10,214 nucleotides of DNA from DASVBJ01 sp036375895 (GCA_036375895.1 DASVBJ010000037.1:1-10214); one strand, 5' to 3'. Positions 1 to 7,780 are shown, counted from the first letter of the stretch. Numbers and translations are program-made. Notes: generated from the sequence alone by a model not told the origin.

Positions 1-42
1 CACGTTCCGTCGCTCCCGCCCTCCATCGGGCGACGGAACGTG
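1..42 (-). terminator. Strong hairpin downstream of guaB, probable terminator
   Basis: Bases 1-13 (CACGTTCCGTCGC) and 30-42 (GCGACGGAACGTG) form a perfect 13-bp inverted repeat around a 16-nt loop. The hairpin begins 34 nt past the guaB stop codon in the direction of guaB transcription, which fits a transcription terminator. Any U-tract for minus-strand transcription would lie to the left of base 1, outside the window. There is no T-run on the plus-strand side after base 42. The stem may extend beyond the window edge. It could also serve a convergent gene further left. Confidence 0.7.
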
Positions 43-76
43 CATGATCGCTGCCGGGACATGGGGGTGGGTGGGG

Positions 77-1579
77 TCAGCGGGCGAAGTAGTTGGGTGC
101 CTCGACCGTCATCTGGATGTCGTGCGGGTGGCTCTCCTTGAGCCCCGCCGAGGTGATGCGGACGAACCGGCCGCGCTCCTGCAGCTGCGGGACGGTGTGC
201 GCCCCCACGTAGAACATCGACTGCTGCAGGCCGCCCACGAGCTGGTGCGCCACCGCACGCAGCGGGCCGCGGTAGGGCACCTGGCCCTCGATGCCCTCGG
301 GGACGATCTTGTCGTCGCTCGGCACGTCCGCCTGGAAGTAGCGGTCCTTCGAGTAGGACACCCGGCCGCGCGACGCCATCGCGCCGAGCGAGCCCATCCC
401 CCGGTAGGACTTGAACTGCTTGCCGTTGACGAACACCAGCTCGCCGGGGCTCTCGTCACAGCCGGCGAGCAGCGAGCCGAGCATCACCGTGTCGGCCCCC
501 GCGACGATGGCCTTGGCGATGTCGCCGGAGTACTGCAGGCCGCCGTCGCCGACGACCGGCACGCCTGCCGGGCGGCAGGCCTGGGCAGCCTCGTGGATGG
601 CGGTGATCTGCGGTACGCCGACCCCGGCCACCACCCGGGTCGTGCAGATCGAGCCCGGTCCCACCCCGACCTTGACGCCGTCGGCGCCCGCGTCGACGAG
701 CGCCTGCGCTCCGGCCCGCGTCGCGACGTTGCCGCCGATGACCTGGACGTGCCGGGTCGCCGGGTCGGACTTGAGCCGCCGGATCAGCTCGAGCAGCAGC
801 CGGGCCTGCCCGTTGGCGGTGTCGGGCACGAGCACGTCCACACCGGCGTCGACGAGCGCCGTCGCCCGCTCCCACGCGTCTCCGAAGAAGCCGACCGCCG
901 CGGCGACCCGCAGCCGGCTCTCGGCGTCCTTGGTGGCCCGCGGGTACTGCTCGGTCTTGACGAAGTCCTTGACCGTGATGAGACCGCACAGCCGGCCGCT
1001 GCCGTCGACGAGCGGGAGCTTCTCGATCTTGTGCTTGGCGAGCAGGGCCGCCGCGTCGCCGCTGGAGATGCCGACCGGAGCGGTCACGAGCGGCATCGGC
1101 GTCATGAGCTCGCGCACGGTCCGGGTCGGGAAGTCCGCCGGCCGGACGAACAGCAGGTCGCGGTTGGTGATGATGCCGAGCAGGGTGCGGTCCTCGGCGA
1201 CGACCGGCAGGCCCGAGACGCGGTACTGCGCGCACAGGGCGTCGAGCTCGGCGATGGTCGCGTCCGGGCCGACCGTCACCGGGTCGCTGACCATGCCCGA
1301 CTCGGACCGCTTGACCAGGTCGACCTGATGCGCCTGGTCGTCGATCGACAGGTTGCGGTGAAGGACCCCGATGCCGCCCTCGCGGGCCATCGCGATCGCC
1401 ATGCGCGCCTCGGTCACGGTGTCCATCGCGGCGGACAGCAGCGGCACGGCGACGGAGATCTCCCGGGTCAGCCGGGACGTGGTGTCGACCTCGGACGGGA
1501 TGACGTCGGTCTCCTGCGGCAGCAGCAGGACGTCATCGAAGGTGAGGCCGAGGGGGGCGAACGTCTCGGGCGCGTCCAT
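77..1579 (-). CDS. guaB: Inosine-5'-monophosphate dehydrogenase (IMPDH)
   Basis: Catalyses NAD-dependent oxidation of IMP to XMP, the committed step of guanine nucleotide synthesis in the cytoplasm. About 500 residues, the usual bacterial length. Numbered from the ATG at 1579: an N-terminal barrel segment with LTFDDVLLLP; a tandem CBS (Bateman) insertion at roughly 98-215; the catalytic loop GPGSICTTR with nucleophile Cys312; the nucleotide-site region with VVGDGGLQYSGD; the flap SRGR (403-406) and DRYF (412-415); and EGIEG (428-432) near the C-terminal potassium/substrate region. The usual DTAHG motif reads DTANG (253-257). A GTG at 1594 would add five residues (V-A-S-D-L). I prefer the ATG because AAAGGTGG lies 11 nt upstream of it, while the GTG has no clear ribosome site. 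The gene follows rsdA on the same strand and ends before a strong hairpin. The family assignment is certain; only the start is open. Confidence 0.97.
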   Translation of the reverse strand: MDAPETFAPLGLTFDDVLLLPQETDVIPSEVDTTSRLTREISVAVPLLSAAMDTVTEARMAIAMAREGGIGVLHRNLSIDDQAHQVDLVKRSESGMVSDPVTVGPDATIAELDALCAQYRVSGLPVVAEDRTLLGIITNRDLLFVRPADFPTRTVRELMTPMPLVTAPVGISSGDAAALLAKHKIEKLPLVDGSGRLCGLITVKDFVKTEQYPRATKDAESRLRVAAAVGFFGDAWERATALVDAGVDVLVPDTANGQARLLLELIRRLKSDPATRHVQVIGGNVATRAGAQALVDAGADGVKVGVGPGSICTTRVVAGVGVPQITAIHEAAQACRPAGVPVVGDGGLQYSGDIAKAIVAGADTVMLGSLLAGCDESPGELVFVNGKQFKSYRGMGSLGAMASRGRVSYSKDRYFQADVPSDDKIVPEGIEGQVPYRGPLRAVAHQLVGGLQQSMFYVGAHTVPQLQERGRFVRITSAGLKESHPHDIQMTVEAPNYFAR

Positions 1580-1608
1580 CAGGTCGCTGGCCACCTTTGC
1601 GCGAGGTG

Positions 1609-1625
1609 ATGGGGACCCTCCCCAT
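1609..1625 (-). other. Small perfect hairpin in the guaB leader
   Basis: ATGGGGA (1609-1615) and TCCCCAT (1619-1625) are perfect inverted repeats separated by CCC, giving a 7-bp stem with a 3-nt loop. It lies in the 48-63 bp between the rsdA stop and the guaB start. It is too short and has no U-run, so it is a weak terminator at best. It could be an RNA processing or stability element between rsdA and guaB, or a protein-binding dyad. Confidence 0.35.
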
Positions 1626-1642
1626 GCTACCGGCGGCGCGGG

Positions 1643-2557
1643 TCAGCCCTTGCCGATCGAGCCCGAGCCCCTGCCCGCCTTGGCGTCCGAGGAGCCCGCG
1701 GAGCCGTCCACGTCCTCACCGGTCGTCGGGTCGGTCGTCGGGTCGGTCGTGGTGTCGGCCGACGGTTCCGGGGAGGGGGTGCTGCTCTGCGGCTTGGCGT
1801 CCTTGGTCTTGCTCGACCCGGGCGGGGTGCTGGGCTTGCCCGACCTCGCCGGGTTGCTGGTGGTCGGCCGGCCCCCCTGGGTCGACCCGGCTGTCGGCCC
1901 GGCGGGGCCCTCGGTCGCGTCCGGGCTCGGCTGCCCGGACGGCGCGCCGGCGCCCCGGCGTACGGCGTCGTGCTCGGACCGATCGGCCCGCGCCCGCGCC
2001 AGGGCGGCCTCCAGGGCGTCCAGCTGGGCCCGCACCGAGGTGCGCTGGTGCTCCGGCAACGCGGACAGCTGGTCCCGCGCGGAGTCGATCGCGGCCTGCG
2101 CCGTGGCCAGGTCGCCGTGCGCGATGCTCGCGCGCACCTTCGCGAGGCCGCGGTGCAGCCGGGCGAGCTCGGCCGCGTTGTCGTCCGCCGGGTTGTCGTC
2201 ACCGGTGACCGCGCTGTAGAGGCCCCGGTAGGCAGCGAGCGGGTCACCGGTCACGGCCGCCGCCACGCCGCTGACCGACAGCAGGCCCGCGACGACCAGC
2301 GCGCCGGCGACCGCGCGCGAGGCGGTACGGCGGGGCGCCGGCAGGGGGACGACCTCCGCCTCGGCCTCCGGGGCCGCGAGATCGCCGAGCAGGTCGGCGA
2401 GCCCCTGGTCGACGTCGGCCGCCAGCGCGGCCAGCAGGCCGAGCACCTCGTCGTCACCGGCCGCGTCGACGGCGCGTCGGGCCAGCGCGTCCAGAGCGTC
2501 CGCGTCCCGCTGGACCGCGACCATGTCGACGCCCAGGGCGCCGCGGTGCCCGCTCAT
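1643..2557 (-). CDS. rsdA: Anti-sigma-D factor, RsdA-like, single-pass membrane protein
   Basis: Probable membrane-anchored anti-sigma factor that holds SigD inactive at the membrane. The 304 residues divide as follows. An acidic cytoplasmic N-terminus contains D-A-L-D-A-L-A-R-R...DDEVLGLLAALAADVDQ (about 18-51), resembling the SigD-binding region of mycobacterial RsdA. One hydrophobic helix spans about 81-103. An outer helical domain (about 105-190), DUF5667-like in character, follows. A long Pro/Ser/Thr/Gly-rich, probably disordered tail (191-304) includes a TTDPTTDPTTG repeat. There is no zinc-binding HxxxCxxC motif, so it is not a ZAS-type anti-sigma factor. The ATG at 2557 overlaps the sigD stop in ATGA, and AAGGA lies 9 nt upstream, so the two genes are translationally coupled. 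In M. tuberculosis RsdA is removed by proteolysis to free SigD; the same fate here is inferred from family and layout. The tail is very divergent. Confidence 0.85.
   Translation of the reverse strand: MSGHRGALGVDMVAVQRDADALDALARRAVDAAGDDEVLGLLAALAADVDQGLADLLGDLAAPEAEAEVVPLPAPRRTASRAVAGALVVAGLLSVSGVAAAVTGDPLAAYRGLYSAVTGDDNPADDNAAELARLHRGLAKVRASIAHGDLATAQAAIDSARDQLSALPEHQRTSVRAQLDALEAALARARADRSEHDAVRRGAGAPSGQPSPDATEGPAGPTAGSTQGGRPTTSNPARSGKPSTPPGSSKTKDAKPQSSTPSPEPSADTTTDPTTDPTTGEDVDGSAGSSDAKAGRGSGSIGKG
1721..1756. repeat. 12-bp tandem repeat inside rsdA tail
   Basis: GGTCGTCGGGTC occurs twice in tandem (1721-1732, 1733-1744), followed by a degenerate third unit GGTCGTGGTGTC (1745-1756). It encodes the TTDPTTDPTT stretch of the low-complexity outer tail. 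The unit keeps the reading frame, so changes in copy number would lengthen or shorten the tail without breaking the gene. Confidence 0.8.
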
Positions 2558-3192
2558 GCGTCCGTGTCCTTCGTGTCCTTGGCGGCGAGGGACCGCAGCC
2601 GGGCGAGCGCGCGGTGCTGGGCCACCCGTACCGCTCCCGAGCTCATGCCGAGCGCGCTGCCGGTCTCCTCGGCGCTCAGGCCCACGGCGACCCGCAGGAT
2701 CAGCAGCTCGCGCTGCTGGCGCGGCAGCAGGTCGAGCAGGCGGCGGGCCCGTTCGGCCTCGCTCTGCCGGATGGCCTGGTCCTCGGGGCCCGGTTGGTGG
2801 TCGGCGGCGTCCGGCATGTCCTCGGTGGGCACCGCGGAGCGCATGGCGGTGCGCTGCACGTCGGCGACCTTGTGCGACGCGATACCGAAGACGAACGCCT
2901 CGAACGGCCGCCCCTGGTCCCGGTAGCGCGGCAGTGCCGACAGCACGGCGATGCAGACCTCCTGAGCCACGTCGTCCGCCGCGTGTTCACTGGCCGGCAG
3001 CCGACCCAACCTTGCACGGCAGTAGCGGTGCACGATCAGCCGGACGTGGGCAAGGAGCGTGTCCGTTGCTCGTGCGTCCCCCTGGGCCGCGCGAGCCGCG
3101 AGCGCCCCCAGATCCTCGCCCACCTCCGTCTGGAGGGGGATCGCATCTGGGGCGCCCGGCGTTACTAGCCGGGGCGCTAGCGGCTGGACCAC
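2554..3192 (-). CDS. sigD: ECF-type RNA polymerase sigma factor, SigD family
   Basis: Directs RNA polymerase to a SigD-type regulon; its activity should be set by the adjacent anti-sigma factor. From the GTG at 3192 it has 212 residues. The sigma-2 region contains VHRYCRARLG (54-63), DDVAQEV (73-79) and ALPRYRDQGRPFEAFVFGIA (86-105), followed by HKVAD, a close match to mycobacterial SigD as I remember it. A linker (about 116-148) leads to sigma-4: LLPRQQRELLILR, VGLSAEETGSALGMS, and the recognition helix GAVRVAQHRAL (186-196). The start is uncertain. GTG 3192 lies 4 bp after the bldM stop, but the first 23 codons include CTA twice, GTA and CCA, rare in this GC-rich genome. A second in-frame GTG at 3123 would give 189 residues starting V-G-E-D-L. 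The stop overlaps the rsdA start by 4 bp. Confidence 0.92.
   Translation of the reverse strand: MVQPLAPRLVTPGAPDAIPLQTEVGEDLGALAARAAQGDARATDTLLAHVRLIVHRYCRARLGRLPASEHAADDVAQEVCIAVLSALPRYRDQGRPFEAFVFGIASHKVADVQRTAMRSAVPTEDMPDAADHQPGPEDQAIRQSEAERARRLLDLLPRQQRELLILRVAVGLSAEETGSALGMSSGAVRVAQHRALARLRSLAAKDTKDTDA
2563..2580. repeat. 9-bp direct repeat at sigD 3' end carrying the rsdA ribosome site
   Basis: CGTGTCCTT occurs twice in tandem (2563-2571 and 2572-2580). On the minus strand it reads AAGGACACG twice, encoding KDTKDT near the SigD C-terminus. Each copy contains AAGGA; the nearer one lies 9 nt before the rsdA ATG and is the likely ribosome binding site. Confidence 0.7.
3140..3165 (-). promoter_or_regulatory. 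Candidate ECF-type promoter for sigD-rsdA
   Basis: On the minus strand GTAACG (plus 3160-3165) is followed after 16 nt by CGAT (plus 3140-3143). An AAC-containing -35 with a CGT/CGA-type -10 is the general pattern of ECF sigma promoters. Transcription would begin close to the in-frame GTG at 3123, giving a very short leader. The local sequence also departs from the coding bias of its surroundings. Either SigD itself or a BldN-like ECF sigma could be the reader; this is inference from pattern alone. Confidence 0.3.
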
Positions 3193-3196
3193 CCGA

Positions 3197-3808
3197 TCAC
3201 CGCACCAGTCCCCATCGGAAGCCCATCGCCACCGCCTGCGCACGGTCGGCCGCACCGAGCTTGCGGAAGAGCCGACGGGCGTGGGTCTTGACGGTGTCCT
3301 CGGAGAGGTAGAGCTCTTTGCCGATCTCGGCGTTGCTGCGGCCGCGGCCCATGCCGCGCAGCACCTGCAGCTCGCGCTCGGTGAGCGCGGGCGCACCTGC
3401 TTCCGGGTCCAGGCGGGCACGAGGCGCGGTTGAGCGCGCGGCCGCGTCGGCCAGCGCCTGCGTCACCATCGTGGTGAGCTCCTCCCGCGAGGCGTCCTTG
3501 ACGAGGTATCCCCGGGCGCCCGCGTTCACGGCACGCGCGACCCCCTCGACGTCCTCCGCCATGGTCATCATGATGACCCCGGCATGGGGCGTCGTGTGCA
3601 AAATCCGTCGAGCCGCCTCGACGCCCCCGATCCCGGGCATGCGTACGTCGAGGAGCACCAGGTCGGGCTGGTCGATCCCGAACCGCAGCAGCCCCTCCTC
3701 GCCGGAGCCGGCGACGCTCACCCGGTCCACGCCGGGGACGGACGCGACGGCCCGGCGCAGCGCCTCACGGGCCAGCGGCGAGTCGTCACAGACGAGGACG
3801 GTCGTCAT
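3197..3808 (-). CDS. bldM: BldM-like response regulator (receiver + LuxR/FixJ HTH)
   Basis: NarL/FixJ-type DNA-binding regulator, closely resembling Streptomyces BldM, which controls aerial hypha formation and sporulation genes alone or as a heterodimer with WhiI. 203 residues. The receiver domain (about 1-120) keeps D8, D9, the phospho-acceptor position D54 (LLDVRMPG), T82 and K104. A linker (about 121-140) leads to the HTH domain (about 142-203) with LTERELQVL, GRSNAEIGKELYLSEDTVKTH and the C-terminus RAQAVAMGFRWGLVR, which is typical of BldM. No histidine kinase lies nearby, so it is an orphan regulator. In Streptomyces BldM the receiver works without phosphorylation; here all canonical residues are present. 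The ATG at 3808 has GGAGG 5 nt upstream. The stop lies 4 bp before the sigD GTG at 3192, so the two are probably co-transcribed. Confidence 0.92.
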   Translation of the reverse strand: MTTVLVCDDSPLAREALRRAVASVPGVDRVSVAGSGEEGLLRFGIDQPDLVLLDVRMPGIGGVEAARRILHTTPHAGVIMMTMAEDVEGVARAVNAGARGYLVKDASREELTTMVTQALADAAARSTAPRARLDPEAGAPALTERELQVLRGMGRGRSNAEIGKELYLSEDTVKTHARRLFRKLGAADRAQAVAMGFRWGLVR

Positions 3809-3954
3809 CGCGGCCTCCGGACACCACGCGGCACGCCAAGCTCGGCAGACACGGCGAGCACGTCACCTCCCGGCCGGGTCCCTCCCGGCGCACGGGTCCT
3901 TCATCGGCAGGTGACGGGGAGATCGTGAGCCTTTCGCGGGATCTCGCTGCCGGG
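3809..3954 (-). promoter_or_regulatory. bldM upstream region with an 8-bp dyad
   Basis: A 146-bp gap between the TPR-like gene and bldM, the likely site of the bldM promoter. It holds a perfect 8-bp inverted repeat, CGTCACCT (3861-3868) and AGGTGACG (3909-3916), separated by 40 nt. A GC-rich palindrome CCCGGCCGGG (3869-3878) lies inside it, and a 6-bp inverted repeat GAGATC/GATCTC (3919-3924, 3940-3945) lies nearer the TPR gene stop. I find no convincing -35/-10 pair. The dyad could bind a regulator or form RNA structure; neither is proved. Confidence 0.4.
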
Positions 3955-4863
3955 TCAGGCGGCGAGCAGCGCCGCGAGGTCCGGCCGCGCCAGCCAGTCG
4001 CCCCGCAGGGACTCCGGCACCTGGTCGGCGACGGCCCGTGCCGCCCGCCGGGCCGCGTCGAGGCAGCGGGCGCTCTCGGCCTCGTCCCGCTCGGCAAGCA
4101 GGGCCCCCAGCACGGCACGCGCCGGCCACTGCAGGGGCAGGGTGCCGAGGCTCTCGGCGAGCAGCGCGCCGCGGCGCAGCGTGGCCACCGCCTCGCCGTC
4201 GCGGCCCGCCTCGACCAGCGAGACCCCGAGGAACAGCAGGCCCTTCGCCACGTGCCGGGGCGCGCCGGACCGCTCTGCCAGCTCGACGGCCTGCTCGGCG
4301 GCTCGCGCGGCGCCTCCCGGGTCACCGGTCAGCAGGCCCACCTCGGCCTCCAGCCAGCCGACCCGCACCCGCTGCCGCCACCAGTCGTGCCGGCCCTCGG
4401 TGAGGGCAGTGGCGCGGGCGAGCTCGGCCCGCGCGACCTCGGCGTCACCGAGACCCACGGCGTCGGCGGCCAGGCCGAGCAGGCAGTCGAAGCCGGCCTC
4501 GCCGGTGCCGTCGGTGCGGGCCAGGCCGGTCTCGTCGTAGGCGCGCGCGACAGCGTGCCGGCCGAGCTGACGGTGCACGCTGCCGAGCGCCGCCGCTGCG
4601 AGCGCGGCGAAGATCTGCAGCTCGGGGGCGGTGTCCGCGCCGCCGGCGGCGAGCGGCTCGAGCGCGTCGAGCGCCTCGCCGTACCGTCCGGCGGAGGACA
4701 GGCAGACGCCGAGCAGCCAGCCGGCCGCCGCCGCCTCGGCCTGCAGTCCCCGGTCGCCGGCGACGCCCAGCGCGCGGCGCAAGGGATCGACACCGGCCGC
4801 CGGGCGGCCGTGGAAGGCGGCGCGCTCGCCGGCGGCGAGCAGCCCGGCGAGATCGTCGGTCAA
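3955..4863 (-). CDS. TPR-like helical repeat protein, function unknown
   Basis: A 302-residue cytoplasmic protein with no signal peptide or membrane helix, built almost wholly of Ala/Leu/Glu/Arg-rich paired helices. Repeated TPR-type signatures such as LLGVCLSSAGRYGEALDALEPL (split over about 50-71), LGLAADAVGLGDAEVARAEL and GVSLVEAGRDGEAVATLRRGALLAE suggest about six or seven helix pairs. It occupies the position of M. tuberculosis Rv3415c, a conserved hypothetical upstream of sigD, and is probably its counterpart; this rests on position and general character. No catalytic motif is visible; a protein-binding scaffold role is a guess. The start is a TTG at 4863 with GGGAGG about 8 nt upstream, and no other in-frame start lies just above it. 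The gene follows the MerR-type gene by 32 bp and is probably co-transcribed with it. Confidence 0.8.
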   Translation of the reverse strand: MTDDLAGLLAAGERAAFHGRPAAGVDPLRRALGVAGDRGLQAEAAAAGWLLGVCLSSAGRYGEALDALEPLAAGGADTAPELQIFAALAAAALGSVHRQLGRHAVARAYDETGLARTDGTGEAGFDCLLGLAADAVGLGDAEVARAELARATALTEGRHDWWRQRVRVGWLEAEVGLLTGDPGGAARAAEQAVELAERSGAPRHVAKGLLFLGVSLVEAGRDGEAVATLRRGALLAESLGTLPLQWPARAVLGALLAERDEAESARCLDAARRAARAVADQVPESLRGDWLARPDLAALLAA

Positions 4864-4895
4864 CCCGGTCCCCTCCCGCTCGTGTGCGCGTGAGG

Positions 4896-5927
4896 CTATC
4901 GCGGTTCGGGGCTGTCCACCCCGACGACGGCGCTCACGGCCTCCACGGCGGACCCGAGGTCACCCAACCGGCGGACGTGCGGCGGCAACCGCTCGTGCTG
5001 CCAGCCGGGGCCGCCCACCAGGAGCACGGGAGCCGGCCGCAACGCTGGTACGGCCTCGAGCGGGCCGGGCCGGGACGGGCGTCCGGGCGCGACGGCCACC
5101 TGGGCCCAGACGAAGACGGCGGCGGCGCCCGTGCGGGTCACTGCCTCTGACAGCGCGGCCGCCGGCAGGCGCGCGCCGAGCATGCGCACGCCGACCTGCC
5201 GCTCCGCGAGGGCGGCGGCGAGCGCGTGCAGCGGCAGGCGGTGCTCCTCCGCCTCCAGCGCGGCGAGCAGCACCGGCCTGCTGTTGAGCGGGTGACGCAG
5301 GCGCCGGGTGACCGCGCGCAGGCCGTCCTCGACGCACTCGGAGAGCAGGTGCTCGACCTCGACACCGGTGCCGGTCGCGCGCCAGCGGTCACCGACACCG
5401 GTCAGCACCGGGCGCACCAGCTCGTCCCAGGTCGGGACCACGCCGCGGCGACCGAGACTGGCCCCGATCAGGGCGCTGCAGGTGGCGGAGTCGAGCGCCA
5501 TGGCGGCCCGGGCCAGCCCGCGGGCGGCCGGGGAGGCGTTGCGCAGGGCGATGACCCGACCCCCTCCGATCCGGGACCCGCGGGCCGCGCGAGCCCGCCT
5601 GCTCGGCGCGCTCAGCGGGGCCACGTCGGCGACATCGGCCTCGATCGCGGCCCGCGCCGCCTGCGCCGCGCCCACCCCCTCGAGCATGAGCCGGCGCATC
5701 AGCGTCAGCCGGGACAGGTCGCCCGCGGTGTAGCGCCGGTGCGCGCCGGCAGCGTGACCGGACGGGCCCAGACCGTAGCGGCGGTCCCAGGTGCGCAGCG
5801 TGCCGGCGGCCACGCCGAGACGGCGGGCGACCGCCGCCACGCCGAGCCCCACATCGAGCCCGGTGCGCGCCGGCTCGCCCCGGGACCCGTCCGGTCCGGC
5901 GCCGACGGGACGCTCCTCGTCCGCCAT
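4896..5927 (-). CDS. MerR-family regulator with cobalamin-binding-like C-terminal domain
   Basis: Predicted DNA-binding regulator of the CarA/CarH-like kind. From the ATG at 5927 it has 343 residues. The N-terminal winged HTH (about 24-92) reads VAAVARRLGVAAGTLRTWDRR followed by YGLGPS..GAHRRY and the RLTLMRRL helix. The middle domain contains W182 followed after exactly nine residues by E192-H193, the W-x9-EH motif of the cobalamin-capping helical bundle. The C-terminal Rossmann-like part has E-E-H-R-L-P (227-232) where B12 proteins have DxHxxG, keeping the His229 ligand position, and a later GG (305-306). The Asp and Gly are therefore altered, and whether it binds B12 is uncertain. The start is unclear: the ATG lacks a good ribosome site, an in-frame GTG lies at 5945, and another at 6017 would run into the groEL downstream hairpin. 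It precedes the TPR-like gene by 32 bp. Strand and family are secure; ligand and targets are unknown. Confidence 0.85.
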   Translation of the reverse strand: MADEERPVGAGPDGSRGEPARTGLDVGLGVAAVARRLGVAAGTLRTWDRRYGLGPSGHAAGAHRRYTAGDLSRLTLMRRLMLEGVGAAQAARAAIEADVADVAPLSAPSRRARAARGSRIGGGRVIALRNASPAARGLARAAMALDSATCSALIGASLGRRGVVPTWDELVRPVLTGVGDRWRATGTGVEVEHLLSECVEDGLRAVTRRLRHPLNSRPVLLAALEAEEHRLPLHALAAALAERQVGVRMLGARLPAAALSEAVTRTGAAAVFVWAQVAVAPGRPSRPGPLEAVPALRPAPVLLVGGPGWQHERLPPHVRRLGDLGSAVEAVSAVVGVDSPEPR

Positions 5928-5986
5928 GAGGGGATTGTCCGTCACCGCCCGGCCCGCCCCGGCGGCACCCCGGCCCGTGAACGGGA

Positions 5987-6028
5987 CGGGGCGTCCCGCC
6001 CGGCTCCAGCCGTGCACGGGACGCCCCG
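5987..6028 (-). terminator. Inverted repeat downstream of groEL, probable terminator
   Basis: CGGGGCGTCCCG (5987-5998) and CGGGACGCCCCG (6017-6028) are a perfect 12-bp inverted repeat with an 18-nt loop, 31 nt past the groEL stop. There is no U-tract, as is common for GC-rich actinobacterial terminators. The arm nearer the MerR gene can also fold on itself: CGGGACG (5982-5988) with CGTCCCG (5992-5998), so two mutually exclusive hairpins are possible. Confidence 0.65.
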
Positions 6029-6059
6029 GTGGCCGGTCCGCCCGGCCGACGCGTTCACC

Positions 6060-7712
<1,653 letters not shown>

Positions 7713-7738
7713 GTGCCTGGGTGTCCTTTCATGACAAC

Positions 7739-7780
7739 GCCCCGGGAGGCCGGACGAAACGGTGCCGGGCCGCCCGGGGC
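7739..7780 (-). other. Long GC-rich hairpin in the groES-groEL intercistronic gap
   Basis: GCCCCGGG (7739-7746) pairs with CCCGGGGC (7773-7780), and after one mismatch GGCC (7748-7751) pairs with GGCC (7768-7771). The result is a 12-bp stem with one mismatch and a 16-nt loop, ending 26 nt before the groEL start. Without a U-tract it is more likely an RNA processing, stability or partial attenuation element that sets the GroES:GroEL ratio than a full terminator. Confidence 0.6.

Noticed and set aside
44..1609. Long plus-strand open frame (521 codons) opposite guaB
   Set aside because: It is antisense to a certain IMPDH gene, rich in Arg/Asp/Val/His from mirrored GC-rich codons, with no recognisable domain.
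1970..2926. Plus-strand open frame of 318 codons over rsdA and sigD
   Set aside because: Antisense to two recognised genes; no domain, low-complexity composition.
3193..3420. N-terminal extension of SigD reaching into bldM
   Set aside because: The extra residues are an out-of-frame reading of the BldM HTH domain and have no sigma-factor character.
5928..6017. N-terminal extension of the MerR-type protein to GTG 6017
   Set aside because: It would overlap the groEL downstream inverted repeat and has low-complexity Gly/Ala/Arg sequence; starts at 5927 or 5945 are more likely.
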